Assembly: GCA_930367215.1 (NCBI GenBank)
Contig: OV884056.1
Coordinates: 40,300,308 to 40,364,307, forward strand
Origin: Pollenia angustigena
Taxonomy: Eukaryota; Arthropoda; Insecta; Diptera; Polleniidae
Length of the DNA: 64,000 bases
Direction of reading: 5' to 3'
The translations under genes were made by a program, and so were the position numbers. The notes beneath the pieces were generated by a model. That model worked only from the letters and a program-made list of their open reading frames with translations. It had not been told where the DNA came from and made no database searches. Below are positions 46,711-56,326 of this stretch, piece by piece; position 1 is the stretch's first letter, and each line of letters begins with the position of its first letter.

Positions 46711-47634
46711 TAGGGATGGGCAAATTGAAAAAATATATAAATATATCAACGGCTGATAATTTAATTGTCGTATGTGGATACCGATAGCTTCGAGTAAATT
46801 GAGTTTGAAGTTTGAACTCTTATAAATCTTTTTTCAGCAAAGCGGGTTTCTTTACATTTTATGAGGCGAAACTACTAATATTTGACTAGCTAATTTAAAA
46901 GTTTGATGCCTATAACTTATTTGGGGTAGAAAATTTGTTCAGAATTAAATTGTCGTATGTGGCAAAATGGAAAACTTATGTCATTAAATTTTGCCTCCGA
47001 AATTTTTACATACGACATTTAAACACTAAATTTTTAAAACAAAAATTATTTAAAAATCGTATGTGCCATAAAAAATCCACATTCGACATTTAAATAATAA
47101 ATCATTATGAAAGATCAGGTCGGAAAACCTAAGGAATCGATCTTAACTTAAACCCGCAAAAAATCCACATACGACATTTAAATTATCAACCGACGATGTA
47201 TCGAATGGATATTTTTTAAAAGTATCGATGTTTATTATTTCAAAAATATCGATATAGCGAACGTATATATATACATAAATGCACAAATATTTTTATTAAT
47301 ACAAAACCGCATAAAATAAATATTTTCAAGTTCGTTTGACTTTACTGTTTTAATTAGAATGTGAAAACCCCGCTTTTTCCTCCATTCTTCTTATAAATGC
47401 CAATCATTTTTGGTCTTCATATTAGTTAAAAAAAAAAAAACATATGATACATGCAGTGATGCCAATTCTTAAAAAAATGTTGAGTTTTTAATGAAGACTG
47501 ACTTTAAAAAATATCGAATTCGATAGTCGTATTTCAATATCGATATGTTGGTATTTTAAATATCGCGATATATATCGATTTTTTTTTCTTAAATAACGAT
47601 ATTTTGATATATCGATATTTTTCGCACATTCCTA
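46711..47634. mobile_element. hAT-like element with TATCGATA repeats, hosting MITE M2
   Basis: The ends TAGGGATGGGCAAA and the complement of TAGGAATGTGCGAAA are flanked by the 8-mers TTTAGGGG (46703-46710) and TTAAGGGG (47635-47642), which match at 7 of 8 bases. Three exact TATCGATA sites occur at 47247, 47538 and 47610, with several ATCGAT variants. Without M2 it is about 470 bp and non-coding. Confidence 0.68.
46743..47198. mobile_element. MITE family M, copy M2 (456 bp)
   Basis: Ends ATATCAACGGCTGATAATTT and AAATTATCAACCGACGATG match M1 (21085-21338). The interior includes a second inverted pair of GTCGTATGTGGAT motifs, making it about 200 bp longer than M1. Confidence 0.7.
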
Positions 47635-47681
47635 TTAAGGGGTACATATCGGCAGCTCAATTTCAAAACATGCTTAGTCTA

Positions 47682-48328
47682 ATGGTGTTTTCTTTTCTGA
47701 CAATAATGTTCCATATATGCTACCATTCGTGCCGGTTTTTGTTCCATTCTAAAAATATATGCAAAAATGTGAGAAGTTTTCGTTTTCCTTTCTAAACATG
47801 TTGCAACAATAAATGGCAAATTTGTTCCATTTCTTACCCGCAGTTATAACTGAGTGTGAGATAATACCCTTTTTTGTATCTGCGTAAAGTACTTTTTTAT
47901 GCAAGCAAGTATTTTTTTTCTTGTGTTTGCGGACAATTTGCGTTATATTGTGATTTCTAGTTAAATTGTGATGGATATAAAAACTTTTTGTTTTTCGTTT
48001 GTTTTACTTTTATTATATTTTTTGTCACAAAATTTTTAACAACAGCTGACATTAATTATTGAAAATCAGTGCTGTTAACGCTTATTGGAATTGTTAGAAA
48101 ATTTCATGTTGAAAATTGCTACAAGCGTAGTGAATATCGCTTTTAGTACAAACTTTGCATTCAATATTTAACACGCTAAATACACATTAGTGTTGAGTGT
48201 AAACCGTAGCTATTATTTTGTTCCATTGTAATTTAGAAAAATGTATCACTTTGTAAGGGTTCGTGTAACCTAATAAATATATTACACAACTATAATGCAT
48301 CATTATTTTTTAGAAAAGAAAACACCAT
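47682..48328. repeat. TIR element family C, long core, copy C3
   Basis: Perfect 17-bp ends ATGGTGTTTTCTTTTCT and AGAAAAGAAAACACCAT. The 647-bp unit is almost identical to 34001-34651, including the GTTATAACTGAGTGTGAGAT region. The short open frames are shared repeat sequence. Confidence 0.8.
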
Positions 48329-48980
48329 AAAAGTGAGTTTTGTACACTAAACCAAAATTCAACGGTAATATTAACAAACAAATTTAGTAAATCCTTAACT
48401 AAAATGAAATTCAATCAACTAAATTTTTTCTTAATTATAATCAAAATTAATTCAAATACACAAATTTTATTCAAAACAACACAATGGTTTTTGTTAAAAA
48501 TATTTTTTAATGAAACCTGTGTATTTGAATGAAATTTGGTTTAAAAAAATAGCTATAATTCTGTTAAATACACAACAAGGACCGGATTTTACGAACGGAA
48601 AACACAAAATTAAATTTTATTTTTTAAATAAAAAATTTTTGTGTGTGAAAAAAAGAATATTGTTTTTCTGTGTTTAAAATTTAAACGAAAAAGAAAAAAA
48701 ACATTTTCTTTGAAAACAAAATTTATAGTTTCAAAAAATAGCAAAAACTTTTTTTGTAAAAAAAAAACAAATACAAATTTTCAAAAAACTTTTTTTTTTG
48801 TTGAAAAATATTTTTTAAAACGTTTTTTTTTAGAATTTTTTTTCTATGTATGTATTTTTCAAAAATGAAATATGTATGTATGTATTCTCAGAAACCTCTT
48901 CATAAATTTTATTGAAATTTGTTTTGAAGAATGAAATTTTTATGACAATGCTTAAATATAATTATTTTGTTTTTGTTTTT

Positions 48981-49060
48981 TTATGTTTTTAAGAAAACGT
49001 TTTATTTTAAAAACTTTATTTTATGTTTTTAAGAAAACGTTTTATTTCAAAAACTTTATT
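48981..49060. repeat. two-unit 40-bp tandem repeat
   Basis: The unit begins TTATGTTTTTAAGAAAACGT and occurs at 48981-49020 and 49021-49060 with a single T/C difference. Confidence 0.9.
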
Positions 49061-49859
49061 TTATTTATTTTTTTCGACGGCTTTTTTTTCAAAACTATTT
49101 TAGAAATTTTTTGTTTTCTGTAAAATGTAGAATTTTTTAAACTTGCACAATAAATATTTTTTTAGAAACAAAATAAAAAAAACATTTTCCGATCCTTGAT
49201 ACACAAGCATTTTGTTTAAATAGTAGATAATCAGTAGTAAAACAATTTTATGGGAACAACACATAAAAAAATTTGAATAAGTATCCTTAAATGATGTTAA
49301 TTTGAATACTTCTTCCGTTTATTTAACTTAATTTTGTTAATTTTACGTTAACGGGGCGATACAACATTCAGGTCCCAAATCGTCGCACACGTGTTCGAAT
49401 AAACTTTCGTATCGAATAAAACTTTGTCACATATCAAAAATGGGATTGCGGCTTTCGACTTTCGAATCGAAATTTGTTCAAAAAATTTAATATATTTTTA
49501 GCTTGTTTATAATTCAACAGTGTTAGTTGTGCCCTATAAAATAGGTGACTTAGGTTTATAGGTTTTCGGCGCTTGCCAAAAAGAGCAACAAAGCAACGCA
49601 AAATTTTAAAAAATTCGGAACACTATAGAAATTCCCAAAAATTTTACATATTAAGAAAACTTGCAAAAATAACGAAAATTCACGAAAGTTTTTAATATGA
49701 CCGCTATGCAATTAACGCCAATTTCTTTTTTTCTATTTTCTTTTAAAGTAGTTGGTAGGAAACTCTTTTCACATTTACATTTACATTTTTTTCAAGCATT
49801 TTTTCAACTTTTTCAACCCCGTTTTCTTCCCTACACCTCTTGCTAGCCAATAAATTGAT

Positions 49860-50320
49860 TAAAACTCCCATAAACTACAAGAAATGGCAAAAATTCGATA
49901 AACAATTTTAAATTACCGGAAATTCGCAAACATTTGCAAACAGCGGCTTGAAAGCAAAGTTATAGTATTTATTAAAAATTTTTAAAGCTGTAAAGAATCA
50001 GATAACTTACAGAAAAAGCCGCTGATACCGCGAACATGGCTACAATTCCCGAATAATTGCAAACTTGGAAACAAAACCTAAAATTTATTTGAAATCGCGA
50101 AAATTTTTTATAATTCGAACAAGCCATAAACTTGATTAAAAGTCCATAAAAGTATAAGGAATTGAAAAATTCTGTAAAAATTGCTAAATTAGGGGAAATT
50201 CGCAAAAAATTGCTCACAACAGCATAACAGAAAAGTCTACTTATATTAAAAATCGTGACAGTTGTAAGGAATCAAAATACTTACAATACAAAAATCGCTT
50301 CTATCGCAAACATGACAAAA
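49860..50320. repeat. diverged direct repeat, period about 277 bp
   Basis: Two segments, about 49860-50040 and 50140-50317, share ordered blocks: 'CCATAAA.TA.AAG.AAT', 'GGAAATTCGCAAA', 'GTAA(G)GAATCA.A.A.CTTACA' and 'CGC(A/G)AACATGRC'. The offset is about 275-277 bp. Nothing codes. It may be the eroded end of a satellite or the long repeats of an old element. Confidence 0.55.
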
Positions 50321-50329
50321 ATTTGCGAA

Positions 50330-51544
50330 AAATTTCAAAACTAAATGTATTTTTTTGTTCTTATTGCTGAAAAAACTTCAATATTTACATTTGTGATATT
50401 TGTTGAAGAAATCTAATAATTATTCCCAAAAAGTATGTAAATTGTTTGTAAAAATCAATTAAATGTTTTTACGAAAGCTCTAAACCAATCGAATGGCATT
50501 TCGAGTAAAGACATTCGATTGACTACCCGTTATCAAATGACTTAATCTCAAATTTCGAAAGAAGTTTTTTGATAGCGAGTGGGACGATTTCAAAAAGGAA
50601 AATTTCGACCAAAGGCAGTCGATCACGACTGCGACGATCTGGGCCCAGTTGCATGCTTGGTAGTTTTTGTGTACAACTTTGGTTTGGATTACCCACCAAC
50701 ATTTGGCAGAATCTAAGCTGAACAATACTTAATTCAAGATCATAAACAAATTAAAATATTCTGAGCCGACTTATCATGTTTTGGAATTGACTTGCTGAGA
50801 ATAAATTATACAGGCCAGTGAAATTAATGTTTTTGAAATTTTTTTCTCAAACTATTATTAAGACCAAAAACTATATTTTTTAGCAAAAAGTAGAAAAGTA
50901 ACAACATTTAACAAAAGGTACTTCATGTATTAAAGAGGAAAACTTTTTAAATTTAAGCTAATCTTCTCAAATAATCTTTAAAAAATTGTATAGAGTTTAA
51001 CGCCCATAATTATAAAAAATTTTAACATTTAATAACCGTTTTTATTTCAACCGAATTCTTTTGGTTTGATGAGACTTGATTTAGAAAAGATTCTTTTACT
51101 TATTGTTGACGTTGGAGTGATTGAAAGAAAAGCGTAATAAAGCATATCCAATTTCTCTGTTCCTTTTGTTTTTTTCTCAAAACTGGTAGTCTTTCATTAT
51201 ACAACTTGAAGTTTAATAGTTTTGATAAGGTCTGGTAGAAGGTTGATTTCAAGCGTTTAAAAAAATCATCTTCTTCATCTAAATCATTGTGGTAAAATAA
51301 AAAAACAAATACTGTGAAAAAACAAATTTCCGATTAATCGATTAATCCACATAAATTACTCGTATATTTGTTAATTGAAAATAAGCAATTTTAAATTTTT
51401 GGAATAGTTAAACAGCCAAAATTATTCGATTATTCAAACAACGTTTCAACCTAAGATTGTATGAAATTTTTATTATTATTCAAAAATTTTGTAATTTTGG
51501 AAGATGTTTTTCACTTTAATTAACAACATCATAGTCTTATAATT
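50330..51544. other. AT-rich stretch, no gene seen
   Basis: No inverted ends or family-like frames found. The minus frame at 50480-50725 has no recognisable domain. Confidence 0.45.
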
Positions 51545-52520
51545 ATGCCCTTCACCACAGGTGGTGAATAGGGCATATATAAGTTTGTCATTCCGTTTAT
51601 AATTTCTATAATATTGATGTTAGACCCTATAAAGTATATATATATTCTGGGTCCTTATGAGGAGCGAAGTTGATTTAACGATGTCCTTCTGTCCGTTGAA
51701 ATGGGTTTTCCGAAGACCCCATATATGATGGGGGCTAAGTTATTATACATTTCTGTCACACATGGTCCGGAGTTGTTTGCTATTGAAATTCAGCAAGATC
51801 GATCCACAAATGGCTGAGATATGAGTAAAAACCCACGACTGCCTCAAATTTTTTCCTTTAAAGGTCCAATTAGACGTGACATTATCATACCAACACTGTA
51901 TTACCAAAACGACATAAACATACCATACAAACCAATTCAATTTTGGTCATACAGTGGCTATGGTAATACAGTGTTGGTAATGCGTTTTTTTTTTGTTGTT
52001 TTTTTATACCCTTCGCTACAAGTGGTGGATTTTATTTGTAATGTGTTTAATTTTACGCATACACTTACACATTAATGCATATATATGATATGCCGCTCAA
52101 AAAAGAAACAAACTCATAGACTCAATATATTGTAATTTAACGCATCTTCAGTAAAAGCATTCGTAGCCAAGTTATTAAGTTCCCTCCTAAGACTGATGAT
52201 ATTGCCAGTTCGAATCCCAAAAAGGATTTTTAATTTAAATTTTATTTAATTTTTTTATGTTCTAAAAAATGATTTTAAGATTATAAAACGAATTTCAAAC
52301 ATCAACTTTGGCAAAAGAGGAAACAGGCTTAGGCACATATATACATTTTTTGTTTTTTTATATTTTTCGGCATAACGATATGAAAAGTTGGCGTGGCTCA
52401 ATTAATATTTATTTATACCTATTTAAAGAACGTTATTTATGTATATAACCTTTAGTTCTTATCTCATCATGGTGAAGGGTATATAAGATTCGGCATAGCC
52501 GAATATAACTTTTTACTTGT
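51545..52520 (+). mobile_element. mini-me/DINE-1-like repeat, copy E2
   Basis: It starts GCCCTTCACCACAGGTGGTG, has the 'gggtccttatgaggagcgaagttgatttaacgatg' block, and ends with hairpin ATTCGGC-ATA-GCCGAAT at about 52482-52498 followed by 'TTTTTACTTGT'. It is an inverted copy of 3258-4263. A stem-loop just before the 3' end fits Helitron/Helentron-derived DINE-1 elements. Confidence 0.72.
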
Positions 52521-52639
52521 TTTATTGTATAGTCCGTTTGATTAAAAAAATGTTAAGCCACAGTGAACCGAAATCGAAAAAAAAATCCTATGATAAAAAT
52601 TGGGTCTGCATTTAACTGTTGGCCCCTGAAAGAGAGGTA

Positions 52640-52957
52640 TACATTGAAAAACATAAATGTACCGTTATCAGCTGAGAAGGCGTTCTACGTTCTCCTAGGG
52701 TTTTGTTCATCACATATACAGCAGTAATCGTGGTATCCAGCTGACAGACGGGGCAGCAATTGTCTGTCGATTCTGCATCCAGTGTTTGCGATCCATCTGT
52801 CATTAACATTATCGATCGCCAAAGTTAAAGCTTGAAGGAGAACAGAGGTACCCAAACATATTCATAAGCCAATAAGCCCGTATAGTAGTAGCAAGTATAG
52901 CAAGTTCATCCCACCTAATGTTTCCCAGTATATCCCTGTACCCTGGGACCCATAGAA
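52640..52957 (-). pseudogene. LINE RNase H-region relic, cut by a SINE
   Basis: Just below 52957 the minus strand reads 'RILWVPGYRDILGNIRWDEL', the last conserved block of the RNase H domain in I/R1-type LINEs (usual form WVPGH..I.GN..ADELA). Lower coordinates read 'QMDRKHWMQNRQTIA', like the post-RNase H segment of those elements, with stops. Upstream coding sequence is interrupted at the SINE. Confidence 0.55.
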
Positions 52958-53109
52958 TTCTTGAGTGCCCTGGTAGGCTAGTTGGTAATGAGCTAGTCTA
53001 TCAGCCCCGGGGTTGCGGGTTCGATTCAAGTCAGAGACTCTGGTTTCTTTCCTGCAGACAAGCGTAGAGCTTCGCGGGGAATAGCTTAGGGAATTAAAAA
53101 AAAAAAAAA
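52958..53109 (+). mobile_element. tRNA-derived SINE
   Basis: A pol III A-box-like TAGTTGGTAATGAG (about 52978-52991) is followed about 33 bp later by a B-box-like GGTTCGATTC (about 53018-53027), inside a sequence foldable as D and T arms ('ccccggggttgcgggttcgattcaag'). A tRNA-unrelated tail (about 53040-53092) ends in poly(A) at 53095-53108. It lacks a proper acceptor stem, so it is a retroposon, not a working tRNA. Confidence 0.72.
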
Positions 53110-53119
53110 GATTTTAGTC

Positions 53120-53700
53120 GCAGACCTGTTTTATCAAAATCCCATTTTTTTTTGGAAAAGTTCGTCATTTTTGTACAGTGTTATGGATACTTTTGTTATA
53201 AAGAAACGCAAATTTGAAGTAGAATATATTTCTCGAAGAAGTCAGAAAAATAGTTCCATAAAAATAAAAACTTTTTTAAATACCCATTTTTGCGAAACAG
53301 AAAACTTTACGAGGTCTAATATTATAGTACAGATTATTGGCAAACACATTCTTACATAAATCCGTCAAATTGGTGAAAAATTATCGAATTATGGCCAAAA
53401 TACTTGTAGCGCTTTTACTTCTTTCATAGTAATTTATTCTGCAATTTTACCATACATTGTTCTTATTATTTGAAAATCCTTTAAAGAACTTTCTGCTTCT
53501 ACTCCTGTCATTTCTTTTCAAAGATATTTTTTTATTTCCTCCATTTCCTGATATTCTTTGTGATGCTATTAATGTAAGTGTATTTTGTCTTAAGGAAAAA
53601 CTGATTGCACACACATAAAACTTGAAAACGTTTGCAAAATTCACTAGAACAACCAACTACACCTTATTGGTGTAAGTTTTTTTGTGGGTGTTTAAGTGAT
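53120..53700. other. AT-rich stretch, no assignable gene
   Basis: A 62-codon frame at 53171-53359 begins 'MDTFVIKKRKFEVEY', faintly like hAT-type transposase or ZBED N-termini, but too short to assign. Confidence 0.35.
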
Positions 53701-53810
53701 GCTGCCTCCTTTTTGTATATTTTGGTTAAATTTACACATCGTTCAGGGTACGAAAACAAACAAAACAAAACTTTTTCCTTCGTGCTTGAATTTACACAAC
53801 GTCCAAGTTA

Positions 53811-54189
53811 AGGTGCTATCAGACGGGATGTATTTTACATATGTACTGTCACTTTTCTTACCCATATGTAATTCCGTATGTATGTCAAAATTTCCAGTTT
53901 ACATACGATTCATAATTTTTGCTATCACACCTGCTTATGTTTTTCCTTATGACATTACCTATAAATGTAAACAAAAGCTCACTTTTGTTTACGTTTCAAA
54001 ACAAACCAGCTGTTTTGTTTATGTTTGCCACAGGAAAATAGAGCGTGTTCTAATCGAAAAAGTTACATATGTATTTCCACATGTATTTTACACATGCAAA
54101 GTTTCATATGTATCACACGATGTGTACAACTTTTACAGATGGAAAATTTGACAGTACATATGTAAAATACATCCCGTCTGATAGCACCT
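53811..54189. mobile_element. Harbinger-like MITE, 379 bp, perfect ~40-bp TIRs
   Basis: The ends AGGTGCTATCAGACGGGATG and its exact complement continue as perfect inverted arms through GTATTTTACATATGTACTGTCA. The target duplication is TTA (53808-53810 and 54190-54192). A 151-codon open frame overlaps the whole MITE, but it is an artefact of stop-poor repeat sequence. Confidence 0.85.
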
Positions 54190-54660
54190 TTACGAAAATA
54201 AAGAAGACACTTGCTTTCGTCATTTTATTCTGTTCGTTGCGTTAACTAAAACAAAAACAATATCAATGAGAGCAACATTTGTATTTATGCTGTATTCACA
54301 GATTCAACTTTTGCTTTCAAGATTTTTACATATAACACTTGCAAGATTCACAAAAAATTAAAGCTGTGAAGTATGCGGCACCTAATTTTTAGGCTGTTTA
54401 TTTTAAAATTGTCATTAAGAAAACGTTTTATAAAACCAAAAGAAAAATCTGTCTTCTTGATTGTATATTGAAAAGAGAATTTGAAAGCAACATCGCATCA
54501 GATTTGAAAACTGTTGGTGTTTTCATTAAGATTTTTGTATGACGTGCTAAATTCCCAATTTTTTATATTTGATAAAAACACTGAAATTTATTGTTAAGGG
54601 AAAGCTAGCTTCTATGCGCATTTCACTGGTTGCTTAGGCCAGATCATCAGGAAACCTTTT

Positions 54661-54852
54661 CCAAAGATTTTCTTTTCTACAAAAAATTGTGACATTTTAT
54701 TTTCAAAAAATTAAATTTGGTGTCAGTTTCTTAACAATTTTGCTCCCGAAAAGGGTGATTTTAAAAAAAAAAAGCATTTTTTAAGAAACAGACACCAAAT
54801 TGCATTTTTTTAAATAAAATGTCTTATTTTTTTATAGAAAAGAAAACACCAT
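54661..54852. repeat. hairpin MITE family C, short core, copy C4
   Basis: It ends AGAAAAGAAAACACCAT and starts TTTTCTTTTCTAC (left tip eroded). It shares GGTGTCAGTTTCTTAACAAT and GCTCCCGAAAAGGGTG with 10497-10714. Confidence 0.7.
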
Positions 54853-55794
54853 ATGAGTGTATTAGTGAAAAAGTGCAACTGCATTTAAACTTCTAACTCA
54901 ATTTGTAGTAAAACTTAATCGTTTGATCCCCAAGTTAGTTTTGCATTTTTTTTTTTGCTCACAAGCAAAAAGAGAATAATGACAGCCAAATTAAAAACGT
55001 TTCGTAAAGGTTTGCTGATTGATTTGTTCATTATATTAACGATTAAAGTAAAAGACAGCTTCTAATTTTTTTTTGGTTTTATTGACTGTTATTTATACTA
55101 CAGTAATAAAAAAACAATATGTCATTGATTATTGTTTTTAAATGGTAAATTAAGGAGAGTAGAATTTCTTGTTGTCTTGTTCGCGCTCTTTGTCATTTAA
55201 AAAGTCTTTGTTTTGTCCATGAACAAGCCCATTAGAATTTTTTTAATTTTTGTGTAGGTACATACACTGCCAACGACACATTTATTTATGTTAACAACTT
55301 CCTGTTTTGCATCTTTTATTTTTCTTTTTAGCTTTTTTTTTTGTTATGGATTTCTCGTCAGAATTCGTGTTTATGTGCGTGTGAGAGCATGGGGCGGAGT
55401 GTGAGTGTTTTAAGTGTAAGTAGGCCTGTGTCGGAAGGTGTTTACTTGTAAGTATGTGTTCTTAACTACCTCTATGTCTTTTAGTATGTGAACATGTGGG
55501 TACTGCCGGCAGCTGTTTTCTTTTTATTAAATTTTCTTTCTTTTGAACAAATGTTTGGGCTTTATTTTTATGCTTTACAAATTATTTGTGTTTCGAGTTT
55601 TTCAAACTCATTTAGTTTTTGCGTTTTGGTTAAATTTTTGTCAATGTATGTGTTAAAATTATTCTAATGACCTTAAGGTGGTTGAGGTATTAAAGATTGC
55701 CATTTTATAATAATCTAAAACTTAGTTAAGAACATTTTTTGTGATAACTGAAATTTCAATAAGAAGTTTGTTTATAAGTATATTATAGCGTTTC
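54853..55794. other. AT-rich stretch, no gene seen
   Basis: Contains GTGTGAGAG/GTAAGT-rich tract near 55375-55450. No frame or inverted ends recognised. Confidence 0.45.
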
Positions 55795-56117
55795 TACACG
55801 CAGAGAAAAAATATGGTTGGGCATGGTTACGGCAACAACACTATGTTTAATGTAACAATATATTGTTGTCGTACACAAATAATTGATATTTTTATTAAAT
55901 ATCAACAATATTATAGTTACTGTAAACATATCAATGTTGATCGCAATTATAAATTTAAGTATTGTTGATCGAAAAATAATTATTTTTCTAACCACTAAAT
56001 TATGATAACTTTCAAAACATATTATATTAATCACAATCATATCATGATATCTAATAGCCATAGCATGATAACTTCCTATACATTTATCATATTATGTTTA
56101 ACCCGTTATGTCCTACT

Positions 56118-56133
56118 GTTGCCATATGGCAAC
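56118..56133. promoter_or_regulatory. subterminal palindrome 1 (left end)
   Basis: GTTGCCATATGGCAAC, a perfect 16-bp palindrome, starts 16 bp inside the left end. That is the position of the internal repeat in canonical piggyBac (13-bp TIR plus 3-bp spacer), a binding site for the transposase Cys-rich domain. Confidence 0.8.
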
Positions 56134-56326
56134 ACTCTCTGTATCAGTAGTAACTCAGCAGTTGCTAAGCGTGGGTAACGGTAAATATTAAATGAGCGAA
56201 TAAATGAGAATGTTTATGTGATGTCTTTACTATTTGAAGTAAAAGAACGTCAGTTTCGTTTAAAGCATCTTGTTGATAAGCTGTGTTTTGGAAGTGCAAA
56301 AAAATAAGTTGTAAAATTTTATAAAA

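Noticed and set aside
52958..53040. Possible functional tRNA gene
   Set aside because: A/B boxes and a T-arm-like fold are present, but no complete acceptor stem. A non-tRNA tail with poly(A) follows, so it was called a SINE.
53696..54151. 151-codon open frame
   Set aside because: It covers most of a MITE with perfect inverted ends; no domain and no conservation expected.
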